Assembly: GCF_001949145.1 (NCBI RefSeq)
Contig: NW_019091422.1
Coordinates: 1,252,564-1,316,563 of the forward strand
Reading direction: 5' to 3'
Length of the DNA: 64,000 bases
Source of the DNA: Acanthaster planci
Taxonomy: Eukaryota; Echinodermata; Asteroidea; Valvatida; Acanthasteridae
A model generated the notes under the pieces. The model was not told where the DNA came from, searched no databases, and saw nothing but the letters and a program-made list of their open reading frames with translations. Shown piece after piece: positions 35,756 to 48,359 of the stretch. Within the stretch, counting starts at the first letter, position 1. Each line of letters opens with the position of its first letter. Position numbers and translations under genes: made by a program.

Positions 35756-37376
35756 CCTCAAATGCACCGCGTGATGCACACAAAGTGTACCGTACAATTT
35801 TACAGTGGAACTTACAGACAACCAAGAAATAGATTCGGGACGACAAACGAAGAAAAAGTGCAAGAGCTCAAATATGTCGTTTAAGTTTACGGGTGGAGTA
35901 CTCTCCTGCATTTGCATCTTGAACAATGCCTCGCCTCCTACTGTCATGTGTTGTCGAGGAATCTGCCAGCCCACATTTCGAATTCCCAAAGACGGCAAGT
36001 TTTTGGATGCAAGTGATCCCTCATACCTAAGTTCTCGGCACAAATTTACCCCATCGAATGTGCGACTCAGTCTTACATTATGTTTAGTATTGTGTTTATT
36101 GGCTCCAAAGTTTAAAATCCATAAATGGGCAAATGTGCGGTTAAAACTGATACACACATACGGCAAATGTGATCAAAATTAGTTGGGCACATCTACTGAG
36201 AATCTAAACATAATTATACGTGTAACTCTATTTCGATGCAAACTATAATTACAGAGATGTGAATATAAAATTTATTGTAAAGCTTTATGAAATGGCCCAG
36301 TGGGCATTGTAAACAGAACTTTTAAATCATTCGATGGCCCAACCCTCGTAGTCTCTTTAGTTGGACCGATTCGAATATTATGTCACGTGAAGGTCGGTTC
36401 ATACCAAAGATCGAAGCCGAAGGCGCAAGATGGATAACTCTGCCCAAAAGGTGTAATTATCGTGAGCGCCATTTGAGCAAGCGATACGCCTGCGCAGTTC
36501 ACGGTAATGCTTAGGCGCAGGCGCACTAGGTGTACGTGCCTGCCGCGGCGCCTGCGCCTGCGCCTGTGCATTAGTCTGTGTCCGTCAACGTGGCACTGGG
36601 TAGCTCGAGTCTTCCCAGTTTTGCGTGGACAATGTTTGGTAAAATTTAAGTTAAGTGTATTCACAGAAAGCTACTTCAGGCATACTAAAGTTGTTGGCGT
36701 CGACCCTGTACAATGGTTTGCAGTGGAGACCTTATCTACTTCTGCATATGCCGCCAAGCAGTCACAACAAAAGCTTCAAGTGTAGCCGTGATTTCGGTAC
36801 CTCCACACCAACTGACAAAGATGGAAGCTTCTTGTGAGGGGGATGTTGCTCTGGGTGAAGTGTAGGAATGAAAGGGCTAGCTGTTTCCCGGTTGGGATGC
36901 GGCTTGCTTTGAGGATTATGCATTGGTTCCAAATCCCATCAAGAGCATTCCAAATTTCTTTGACTTTATATCAGACCAGGCAGCACCGGTACATGTACCG
37001 GCTAGACCTGTGGTAGCGCGGGTGAGTCTGTCATGTTGACTTCCTAGCTGTTATGCATATGTCGTCTTTTGATGTGCAAAAGTTTGCCTCTGGGTGGATA
37101 TTACGTTAGGTACATTAGGAGAATGATCTTTTCCAACAGGAAACAAATCTGACGGGGAAAAGAGGCATGAAAAGACACCTCGGGCTTCGAGCAACTGACA
37201 TCCTCTGTGCTATACCAACGACTCCACGCTATACAAGCTTGACCGGCTTCTCTTTACTTGACCTTTGTGCCTGTGGGCCAACGTAATGCTGCTGAAGCCG
37301 TTTTGCAGTACGGGTGCCTATTATAATATATTGCCGGCATGCTTCGCCCGTGGGCACTTTGATGTAAGACCCTCGT
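35756..37376. other. Spacer and 3' flank of transporter B
   Basis: 36485-36570 is an island of GCGCAGGC/GCCTGCGC words. From about 36750 the sequence resembles the 3' flank of transporter A (22840 onward). The open frames here (for example 35741-36166 minus and 35805-36182 plus) overlap on opposite strands and show no domains. Confidence 0.5.
36485..36572. repeat. GCGCAGGC/GCCTGCGC cluster
   Basis: At least five copies of a CGCCTGCG/CGCAGGCG core occur in about 90 bp, some inverted relative to others, so the region can fold. The cores resemble NRF1-type GC palindromes. No gene start is visible beside it. Confidence 0.5.
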
Positions 37377-40300
37377 TTACAAACCGGGGTGGGTGCCCAG
37401 ATCTGGTGCTGATGTCGTAGTGTCCACCCCAGGCTCCACCCTCTTCAGCAGAGGAAACAGGAGAAACTGCGGCGCCGTTGCCAGGTAAACTCCGCCCATG
37501 AAATAGAAGACGATCTCATAGGAACTGGTCAAATCAAGCAGCCAACCTGTCGAGAGAGGAAACCAAGCGTGTTTGGATTAGCTCCGTGTATCACAATTAC
37601 TAGTATGCTAGAAAGGAACTTGCTAATTTACAATGGTACAGTTTATCATTTGATGCGCTTTATAACCATTGGTGAAGTAACGCTTTGTATACAAATGATT
37701 CATAGCTGTAGCCGGAAGTGGCCATCCATCCCAACTTCTATTGGGGCTGGACAGCCTGCTCTTGAGATTCTTTCTGGCCAACCTACCTGCTATAAATGGT
37801 CCGAGCAAAGACCCGATACCACCAGCAAAGGCATTGTACAGCCCAATGCAAATTGGGAAACTCCTCAGACCGACATAACGCCGGACGAGGACGTTCCCAA
37901 TCGTAAATAAGGCCCCGCATGTGAAGCCCTGGGTGAATGACGCCACGGCCAGCGAGGCGTAGCTGTCTACGTTCATCAAGAAAATTGAGGCGCCGGCCGT
38001 GACCACGCAGAGGCCAGCAACGCATTCCACCGACATCCTCGAGACCAGCATCAGCCCGTTGCCAAGGCGACCCAGGAGGCTACCGATGCCGGCGATACTG
38101 AGTAGGAACGCAGCGCTAGAGGGCTCCACCCCTATCCCCTCGGCCCGTGGAATGGCGAATTGAACAAAGGCCATGTAAGCTAGGGTGATTTCGAATTCCA
38201 CGATGCACAGCAATGTGAAGCGGTAGCTTTTTAGTAACGTGTCCAGACCAAGACCGGTGACTGCCCCTTGGCACATCCTGGTGATCCTCCCCTCTCTCAT
38301 TATGTGTGGGAAGTACGAACGCCCCGTCCTCTCGCTGTCGTTGTTCCCATCCTGTGCAGTCAGGCTCACACTGCACTCTTTCCCGGCATCGGACACACCG
38401 TCTTCACCCAGACTCGGCACGTCTTCCTCCGCACCTCGACGGTGATGTAGCTCATCGCCGCTTGGCCCAGGCTCCAGCCTAGACCTGTCCAGTGGGTCGG
38501 GAGGACGAAAGAACGCGCAGAGTGGGACCATGTTCGCGGCAAAAGCAGAGGTCACCAGCATCGCACCTCTCCATCCGAAGCTACCGAGGAGGAGTTGCAC
38601 GACCGGCGGGGCAGCCATAGAGCCCGTTCCAAACCCAGCATAGGCGACAGAGTTCGCTGCCTTGTAGTGCTTTTTGAAATGTTGGGCAACTGCAACCATT
38701 GTGGAGTTGTAGACAAGGCCAGCCCCGATCCCTACAAAGAGACGAACAGGCTTATGTAAACAAGAGATTATGGAAAAGCTTGGAGCATGAAACCAATATG
38801 CCTCATTGTGAAATAAAAAAAAAATGGGTAAAGGAAGTTGTTTCGAATTGATGACTGGTTGGACAATAGGTGCTCATAAAAAGTACCAAAGCAAATATTT
38901 TTCCATTCTGGGTTTCTTCAACTAACCCCATGTTGGCATCCCAAGGCAAGCGACTTGTGATATACTGCCAACTCTTTCAAAAGCCCTGACCCAAAACAGG
39001 CAAGCAAGGAAGCAAACAAACAGACAGACAACAGAGAGCTCAACGGCCCGATGGACAAATGAATAAAGGAGGAAACCAAATCAAGTAAGTCCGGCGCAGG
39101 CTCGATACCTTTTGGAAAGCTACTGGAAAAGGTGCATCTTGCTTAGTTCGTCTCGCGACTTTGCCGTACTACTGTCTACCCAGCAACCCACGTTTACGGC
39201 GTCTCCGAAGGCTACAGTATGTCCGATTATCTCAATGACAACTTCACTGTACCTAAAATGGCGGCAGCGATGTACAGATAGACGAGATTGCTGGCCCAGT
39301 GGCCGCAGAGGAACCCCAATGAGCAAAGGGCGCCCCCAAGCATCCCTGAAAATCGGCAGCCGTAGCGTTTCGTCAGCACGCCGCCCGGTAGACCTGAAAA
39401 ATATAATACAGCATTTAATACACAATGAATAATCCAACGGGAACAAAATTGTGATTCTTTGCTTTAGTATTCCATCATTAAAAATAATTGTTGCAAACTA
39501 TCAGAGCGCATCTGCATATCAACTTCATTACAGACTGGACTGATATAGGCCCTTTCACAAAATTATACTCCCGACCAAAATGGTCTGTGGAGAAAAATAA
39601 AAAATAAAAGAGCAACCGTTTCGGCAAAAATTAGTTCAATCGCTTTACAGCTATGAAATCTCAGCCAACTTGGTAATGAAGAAAAAATTAAGCCAACATT
39701 TTCCTATTCTGAAAAATCGATTTCCTGCGGTTTGTAAAATAAGGAAGAATCGTCTGTCCCGAACGAAAACAGGGAGGTAAACATCCTACTCAAACTCAGT
39801 CATCTTCGAATTTTAAAACCCTGCTCATTTTTTTGGCGCTGGTGTTCTTAAATTTGTTGGAGTCAGTTATAAAAACGACAGACTTGATAAAATGAAAGAC
39901 AAAGTTCTGTTCAGATGAGACTACGATTCACGAAAACGACTACGTTCCTCCTTCTCATTGTACAGTACATGTATGTGCAAACAATTAACCAGTTCCGTAT
40001 CGGAAAAAAAGTCATTCGGGAACAAAGCACACGAGCTGCCCGTGAGCGCTGTGCTATGACTGGGTAGGCTTCGCACTCGACTCCAATTATCTCTGACGCA
40101 CTTGTAAATACTCAGGGCATGCGCTGTTAAAATACAAAACTGGCTCATTCATTCCGTCAATGCAATATACTCACAACAAAACAACGACAAGCACCCCATG
40201 ACACTCATCACCACAGCTGTGTCCTTGGCGCTGCTTTCGAATTCGTCCCTCCAATTCAGGTAGAGTACGCTAGCACACGGTACTTGCATTATGGTGAGGG

Positions 40301-40400
40301 CCGTAGCCAGATGAGCGGCCGCTACGACAACGATACCCCGCCGACATGGTGGCAGTCCCCAACCACGGCCACAACCGCTGGAGGTCGCTTTCGAATGCAT
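37377..40400 (-). CDS. Monocarboxylate-transporter-like (SLC16/MFS) protein, paralogue B
   Basis: Four exons in transcript order: 40400-40175 (ATG at 40400), 39393-39253, 38731-37787 and 37546-37377 (stop TAA). The first three have exactly the lengths and phases of paralogue A (226, 141 and 945 bp); the last is 170 bp, giving 493 residues. Splice sites and frame are intact. The exon 3 proteins are about 90% identical outside one window: at residues 300-309 (TM7) eight of ten residues differ, the GFxxPY motif of A is lost, and two glutamates appear. The TM8 SLLGRLGNG motif is kept. The C-terminal tail differs and is longer (ends HPGL). It is a membrane carrier of the SLC16 type with unknown substrate. 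The TM7 change suggests altered substrate handling rather than decay, because no inactivating change is visible. Confidence 0.95.
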
Positions 40401-42788
40401 TAAGGAGCTGCGCCGAATATTAAGTCGAACCTTTGATCGAAAATCAAAAGCCCATGATGTTTAATTTGGAGTCGAATATTCAAAGGCGAAAAGCGCTAAA
40501 ACATAACCGTTTTAACTTCATTTTTTTTGCAGGCTGCAGTAACATAACTGCATTCTAAATCTTCATCGGGGTGTTGCGATGAACATAAAGGCAGCTAACT
40601 GACAAGCTGAACTGGGCCGAGACAGGTCTGCTCACGCTCACCACCGATCGACAACCTCCTGCTTACAGCTGACGTATGGAAGTATTGACTGGTAAACGAG
40701 GGAACATTTTGATGTTGGCTGAGACCAGACAGTAGGCCACATTAGACCACTTTTAAGTCTTTGAAGACGTAATATATACGTACCTCTCTGCAGTTCCATT
40801 GGCTCATCCCTGCACACTGCTCGAATACGCGTCCACCCACTTGCCACAGTTACATTAACAATGGCGGGTCACGGCGAAGTCGAAAGGTCATAGTACGCGC
40901 TGATCCTTTAATGCTACATACAGCGTCCATCACTAACTTGAACGGGATGATTTCACTGAGCAAAATCAACGAGTTTCATTACAAACCTGACAGGGTTTTG
41001 AAGTGCAGTACTCCGAGAATGTGCTCGAAACAAAAATTGAGTCATGTGCCACTTGCAAAACAGCAACGGCCTAGATCAATTACGGAGGTATCCCAGACGA
41101 AATTGTGCGACACGTGTACATAAACAGTGGTACTGTTTTGCGTCTGTTAATTAGGTAACACACCGTGATTAAGAAATATTAATGCGCCATTTTGAAAAAC
41201 TGGGTATCTCAGACACACCTGAAAAGTAATGAGTCTTATACGGATGTACATCCGAGGCCCTTATCCCATTAAATCGGATAAAAACGTTCACATATCTTCG
41301 CGGAAAAGGAAGTGAAAAATGGGTCGGAACCGCAGGACTACCAAGTCTCGCCACTGCCGCAGCCAAGGTCAGTTTTGGACTTAATTAATACATTTTTGGC
41401 TGACCTGTGCCGGGAAAAAATGCGCACTGCGTAATATATGAACGGTAGGTTTGATTTTCACAAAATTACAGTCCGAATGACCGCAAAGCGGTACTCTAAA
41501 AGTCTTAAAAGCTCAAGTGCTGAAAAATAAATGCACTTCGGAGATATTGAAAAAAATGTCGAGGGGGGGGGACTGATTCCCTCCCGGCTCTTTTGGTTAA
41601 AGGCTGGTGTTGTTTATGCTGTTTTCTATTACAAGTCACACACGCCAATTGGCGCCGGAATGGCTAACCGTAATACGTCAGGTAATGTTCTGACTGCCTG
41701 GTCGTACGCTAATGTACTCCAGGAGATAAAGCAGTCAATATTTGTTTATAACACCTCTTTAAAATNNNNNNNNNNNNNNNNNNNNNNNNNNNNNNNNNNN
41801 NNNNNNNNNNNNNNNNNNNNNNNNNNNNNNNNNNNNNNNNNNNNNNNNNNNNNNNNNNNNNNNNNNNNNNNNNNNNNNNNNNNNNNNNNNNNNNNNNNNN
41901 NNNNNNNNNNNNNNNNNNNNNNNNNNNNNNNNNNNNNNNNNNNNNNNNNNNNNNNNNNNNNNNNNNNNNNNNNNNNNNNNNNNNNNNNNNNNNNNNNNNN
42001 NNNNNNNNNNNNNNNNNNNNNNNNNNNNNNNNNNNNNNNNNNNNNNNNNNNNNNNNNNNNNNNNNNNNNNNNNNNNNNNNNNNNNNNNNNNNNNNNNNNN
42101 NNNNNNNNNNNNNNNNNNNNNNNNNNNNNNNNNNNNNNNNNNNNNNNNNNNNNNNNNNNNNNNNNNNNNNNNNNNNNNNNNNNNNNNNNNNNNNNNNNNN
42201 NNNNNNNNNNNNNNNNNNNNNNNNNNNNNNNNNNNNNNNNNNNNNNNNNNNNNNNNNNNNNNNNNNNNNNNNNNNNNNNNNNNNNNNNNNNNNNNNNNNN
42301 NNNNNNNNNNNNNNNNNNNNNNNNNNNNNNNNNNNNNNNNNNNNNNNNNNNNNNNNNNNNNNNNNNNNNNNNNNNNNNNNNNNNACAGACCAGTCTTGGA
42401 GTACGATTCGCGAGCATAGCACTGTACTGATCATATATTTCTTTCAACAGCAGTGAAAAAGTTGCAACAGTAATCTAATCCGGTTATCACGCCAATCTGT
42501 GTTAAATCATTTATCAATTTGGAAGACAGGACAATTCAGCGACTACTTGTTACTGCCTTGTCTACTTTGCGTGGTGCCGGTGTATATTTCATGCAAAAGT
42601 TTATCAGTCAAAATTGACCGCTGCTTGACAATCTGACCCTATTTTGCCCCTGCTTGGAGATAACGTTTCTTTTTTTCGCCAAAGAGTACTGAGTGAGTGA
42701 ACTATTCGTGATTAGTATATGTAAAGGAAGCTCCAGATGCCACTCCAACGAAATCGGCGCCTCGTCGCTGCGGCAAGTCTGGAGGCTG
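40401..42788. other. Spacer with assembly gap
   Basis: The first 100 bp resemble the 5' flank of transporter A. Nothing else is recognisable before the gap at 41766-42384 or between the gap and the IFI27-like gene. Confidence 0.5.
41766..42384. other. Assembly gap (619 N)
   Basis: A run of 619 N. The non-round length suggests a size estimated from linkage. Open frames running through it are artefacts. Confidence 0.99.
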
Positions 42789-43082
42789 TTAATCATCTGC
42801 ATTTATGGCACTGTCAAGTGCTCTTCCAGCTCCGTAGCCCATGGTAGCCGCTGCCGCTAATCCCTTGGCGCCCAGCCCGACGACCCCCACGGACTGGCAG
42901 GTGGCGATGATTCCGCCGGCGGCCATGGAGGCCACGCCGCCCCCGTTGGCGATGGCAGCGGCTGACATCAAGCTGGCCGCGGTGGACCCGGCCGCTATTC
43001 CCCCGGCGGTGAAGCCGATCATCGGTAGCCCGAATTGCGCCGCCCCTAGGCTGAATGCCATTACAAGAACCGGTAGAACCAT
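42789..43082 (-). CDS. IFI27/ISG12-like (IFI6/IFI27 family) small membrane protein
   Basis: This 97-residue single-exon protein is Gly/Ala-rich and hydrophobic. After a hydrophobic N-terminus it has the family core: GFTAGGIAAGSTAASLMSAA, AIANGGGVASMAAGG and a TCQSVGVVGLGAKG segment, ending in a short acidic tail. This matches the ISG12 motif (PF06140 family). Vertebrate members are interferon-induced mitochondrial or ER membrane proteins linked to apoptosis and antiviral responses; invertebrate relatives are often immune-inducible. A CTATATAG element on the minus strand (about 43216-43223) lies about 140 bp upstream of the ATG and could be a TATA box. A CACTTCAG just upstream of the ATG could be the acceptor of a 5' UTR intron. 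No interferon-type regulatory site is claimed. Confidence 0.93.
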   Translation of the reverse strand: MVLPVLVMAFSLGAAQFGLPMIGFTAGGIAAGSTAASLMSAAAIANGGGVASMAAGGIIATCQSVGVVGLGAKGLAAAATMGYGAGRALDSAINADD

Positions 43083-46000
43083 CTTGAATCAAGACTGCTG
43101 ACACCTGAAGTGGCGAAAAGACGTATACAGTGAAGTATGTCAGATAACGTACGAGCTCCTTCTTTTGAACGATACGTCTCCCTATTTGATACCAACACAC
43201 AGGAATCTAAAGGCCTATATAGTATAGGATAAACAGACCATCACGAGCCAGGTTGAAACGTACCGAGGGGCACAACTTTTTGCAAATCATGAATCTCATC
43301 TTCAACGTTAGGTTGCCAGTAACACGCTTTCTGCATGAGAGTATCGCAGTGTGACGTCACTGTGAACCACAAAGTGCAGTGCACATGAAAGGAGTACGCG
43401 CGCGTGTTGATTCACTTCTGGCTCTTGGGCAAATCCGTCTCGATCAGAAGCACCCCCCTTCCTTCGGTTAAAAAGAGCCACGTTGGGCGAGAGTATTCAT
43501 TTTGCTGGTAGCGATGTGACTGCAACAATTGAGTTTCCTAGTTGTTCGTGAACTAGCGAGGCGCAGTTAGTACCAAAGGGGCCTCCCGGAGGGAAAAAGC
43601 GCCCTCTCGTGGTCCAGATCGAGGCCCATGCCTTTTACACACATTTTTTATCGTGCATTTACGCCATAGTTGTGTTTTTCCCATACGTAGCTGCTAAAAC
43701 TATGGCTGTCATCAGACCAGAAGTAAAAGACCGGCTTATTAACACTTTGTTAAAACGACACGCAGCTTAAGGGCAATATTTGAACAAATATTTGAGGTCA
43801 AATCGACAACCAATCACGGGGGGATTCAGTTTTTATAACCGAATTGGCTGCCCACACATTGTAGGCAAAATTGAAAACAACAGGGTTTGATAAAAGTGTC
43901 TGTTGAGCGTGAGGGTTTCCGAGGGAATGGAGGCTACAATTTTCTGAAGAAATTCACAAGCAGCCGCACATTATTATTAACTTAAGGGTTTAATTTTCCG
44001 CAATATGAGCATTCCGTACACGTAAAATGTTAACGCCATTTTGTATGAGCGCCAACGGGGATGCGTATTGTACTTTGACAAAGGAGACTGCAGGTTTTGC
44101 ATATGTAGCAGGTGCTTCAGCCAACCAGTAGAATATTCAGCAGAGGAGTGGAGCAAGTTGCCCCCGACAGACGTTTCCCTTTTGAAATATATATAGAGAG
44201 AAAGCGCCAGCATTTTAGAAATGATACTTTTACCCACTATACTACCTCTCTGGGATTATCCGTAAGGATAAAATTACTTTTTTTGAAAAAAAATTCTTCT
44301 CGCTCCATCCCCCTTCACCGACCTGAAACCAAGCAAGAGTTTGCTTTACAACCACGTTTACGAGATGAAATATGGGCCAGATCTAGGGTACCTGGGTCAA
44401 ACTTTTTCACATCTCAAAAACAGGAGAAATATGAAGTGTACCGCTGATTTTGGAAATTGACTCAAGTACGTTTCTATGTCCTGTCCTGGCACAGGAGGCT
44501 CATTCAGCCTCCGGTAAAGAAACGGTATACGACGCAGTTGGCATTAATCGAACTTGGCTGCGGACGATGATGGGACGAGGCTTTCAAGTTCGTGAGCATA
44601 GGAAACAGTCGGACTTGAAAACCGTTTCGCTGAGCTACGACACGTCGATCAATGATTAAACCTGACCCTCGAAGCCCTGCAACCTTATCTGCCCTGTTGC
44701 ATTTTTGAAACCCAGTCAGCCGCAATGATCGAGAACTACTCTTGCTTCTCACCTTGAAGAAAAACAAAACAAAACAAAACAGAAGGAATAGAAGGAACTT
44801 ACCACAGAGAGACAATCTTCAAAGAGAAATTTAACGTAGCCAAGCAGCAATTTGACACTGCAAACGTAGGAATGCAGTGGCGTAGGTACTGTACTCGATC
44901 ACTGAAAGTGAATGCATGCAATGAAAGTGATGGAAGTTACTGTACATACTCAGTAGAAGCGCGTACGATTGCATGATTCACAACCTCAACCCCGCAGCTT
45001 TTGAATAGACTAATTCCTCACGTAAGCACAGTTACACATAACTATAGGCTGGTCCCCTGCCATATCTAATATATAACGGCTGATCGCAAAACCGAATACG
45101 ACTGCGCATGTCGTTAATGCCCTGTTCTATTATATAGCGTACTCACAGTTGATAACAGTGATCAAGCTGTCGAAAAGTGACGAACAAGCCCCACATTGGA
45201 GAAACCTTGTTTTGTTCTGAATAATTTATTCCAATGACTGAATCACCTAAGATACTTCCTAATTTTGTTTTCAATTTTGCTACTGTTATTATTGTACAAC
45301 GGTACAGGAAGAACGGCAGGCAAATTTGCGCATGTACATGTGCACGTGGCCTCTACACTGAGAAACACTAATTTGTACAGAACCAAAATCGCAGATATCA
45401 AGGGATCTGGTTCATAGGTCGGCCAAGTTTCGGAAATTATCGGCCGCGAGGGATTCCTTCTATTTCTAAAATGACTGGGTATCGGACGATCGTCATATTA
45501 GTCGGGATCTTCGGGTCTGGGAGCCAGACGAGCATAGACGAAGGCAAAGGGGCCCAGACACGTATGTTTCCTCCATCACAGCCCACTTTCGAAAACTTCA
45601 GGAAAACTTCGAAATCTTTGTTTCGAGCCTTCAAAAATCGCATCAAAACGTAAACAAGTTACCGCTTACTGCGAAAAAAGCTTGGCCCAAAATTATTAGT
45701 TTTAACCTCCCTGGTATTTCTCAATTTTATTTTCATAAAACACGTTCGGAAAAGGCCTTATCATACCATAAAAAATATTTTATTTCCTAAAAGTGAAAAA
45801 AGACGTAAACTTTCATGAAGTGAAACAGTTGTTTCCCTCGCACGATCTTCCCATGGCCCTCATTACGCATGCAAATGATCCTGAAAACGGGACATGCGCA
45901 GTTAATAATTTCCTTCTGAAACTACAGCCAGTGTGGCCGACGTGTTTTTTACGAGAATGTCATTGATCCCCTAAGAAAATTGATTCACGAGCTTTTCGAT

Positions 46001-48359
46001 CACCTATGGTGCGATCGCAATACACAACCAGAGTACGAGGTTGTTTTGTGTCACATAGCTGGAAAATCCCGCATGGCGCAATATATGTAGGCCCTATACG
46101 CTATAAATAGCACAAGCAACCGTGACGTGGCATTTCCATGCAAGGTCTATTCATGGAGGAAAGAACCCTCCTTCCTCGATGGTCTATTGCAATATCGAGA
46201 AATATTAACAAATTCGGAGGTACCTATATTGATTTGTTGGTAGACTTACATTTAAAGAATAACATAATAACTACAGTTAAGCGTGAAACGGATTTGGTTA
46301 GATGTGCTTGAATCCTTGCAATACACGCACACGTTACTCGAGGCTCCCTCTAATGCTTTCATTCAGTCGCGACAAAATAATGTCACAAGGCCAGTGCCTA
46401 GGGTAGCTTCAAACAACTTGTTTTGCGTGTGTATTACCGTACACACGATGGCTGGGGAGGCAACTGCAGCCGGCGCCCTATCAACGGGTAGCCTGGGAAA
46501 TTATTCCTGAGGTCAGAGAGCAGTTTGGCCGATTCCCAACAAAAAGGGCAAAGGTCGAGACTTGGTTCTTTGTTGGCCTAGACTAAAGGAAAAATTCCTG
46601 GAGTGACAGTCAATTTTGATGGCATGACATGCATTATCATGAGTCTAATCGGTTATACTATTTTAAAATAACAAAGAGTGAATTGCAAAACTTGAGGAGA
46701 ATTCGTCCAAAGGTCCTCTTCAATTATGAAACACGATCTTCTGAACGCTCGAGTCGGTCAAGAAATTGAACCCCACCGCAAACATATCAAACCAATTAAA
46801 ACAACTGTACATTAAAACTATAAAAGCAACAAAGCAAAAAAAAAGTTAAACAAAAGTACGCAGAAAATACATTGGAAGGGAATTATCATAAAAAATAAAA
46901 TACCAAAAAGGTTATAAAATTTAAAAAGAGAAGGGAAAGCTCACTCTTAAATATCGTGGAGAGCTACTTCCAAAGATGAATTTAAGATACGTCGAAATGA
47001 TGGTGCTGTTTTTCACAGACTGATCCATGTTATACACCACACAGAAGTCCCATGACTCAGACATCAGTCTCGAACTTACAAGAACCACCCAAAGCATGTC
47101 ACATGTTGTTACTGTGGGGCTTGCTTGTTTGTTTCACGCGGATCTCGATTATGCAGATCTCGAGGCGATGCGTCGTCGGTTCACTGACTCGCACACAACA
47201 GACCGCAGAGAAAAACGTTTGGGCCACAGATACGTTTGAAACAACGGGCTCTGTGTACTGGTACGGTACGCGGGAAAGCTGAGCGGAACACATGGCTCTC
47301 AGGCAGTCACTGTGGCGGGCTACAGGTGTCATGCAGGTGCAAATACACCAACTTAAAAACCGCTTGCACCCACAAACATTTTGTTACAAATTACAACAGG
47401 GCGATCAACCTGTTCATTTTAAGAGATCATTTGCACCCACACGATTCTGCCTTCCAGATGCCCCACACTTGCACCCACAGTCACCGTGGTCTGGCGCCGC
47501 CACTGTTCTCGTCTTTTTCCATGTAATTATGGAAGCGGTTACCCCTAAAAGCAGGTAAATTGGTCTTAAAAGTTGTATTGCGTGCGGAAGTGACTCAGAA
47601 CAGAGGGTTAATCCATTCTAGAAAGTCTTTCAAAGTTGTGTCACGTGAGTGATGCATTGTTGGAACTGTTATATGACCATTTCCTCGTTAGCATAAACCT
47701 GCAGGATTCCTCAGGAATCATTACGCTCTACCGGTCCTTATGTTACAAGGACATCTGTGTAAGACGTCTGGAGACTACGTACGGGACTGAAACCAGTCTA
47801 GCCAAATCTGCACTGTTCAACTCCTCTTTCAAAAGTTATTGTCTTCACTCGCTTCGTATAATTATAGTCACCAAGAAATGAATAATATATATCGAGGGGT
47901 TTACAAACATTGTAGGACGATCCAGTGCACAGAGTTCTTGTTTTTCGGGAATTGTACTACTGCGCACCTGTTGCGATGTGAGCATTGAATTAGCAAATGA
48001 CACTGTCAACAACGACACAAGAAATATGCAATTTCAAATACAACAAAAACGGAAACCACCTCCACGGTCGTTTGACTCCCATTATCCAAGGACCGACCCA
48101 GGACAGATTTTCGGGGTGGGGTGAAGCTTGTTTCGAGGGCCCGAAAAATTTGACATTTTTTGATGTAATCTTTTAATGCCTTTTTTTGGAGGGGGGGGGG
48201 GTTAAGGCTATGTACAGTTTGGGGCTTTTTACACGCTTTCGAAGGGAAATAATTTGCCTCAAAAAAGTTTTTCCTTATTTTACAAAGAAATTGGGGGCGG
48301 GTGTTTTTTGGGGGGGGTGGCGATTTGTTTTGCTGCCGGATTATCAAAGCACAAAAATG
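43083..48359. other. Non-coding spacer
   Basis: No gene is supported over about 5.3 kb. An (AAAAC)n microsatellite lies near 44759-44780 and poly-G runs near 48190 and 48312. The open frames (for example 44112-44447 plus and 47236-47526 plus) have no domains, and alternatives overlap on the other strand. Confidence 0.5.

Noticed and set aside
41531-42447. Long open frames of 233-299 codons
   Set aside because: They run through the N-filled gap and consist mostly of unknown residues.
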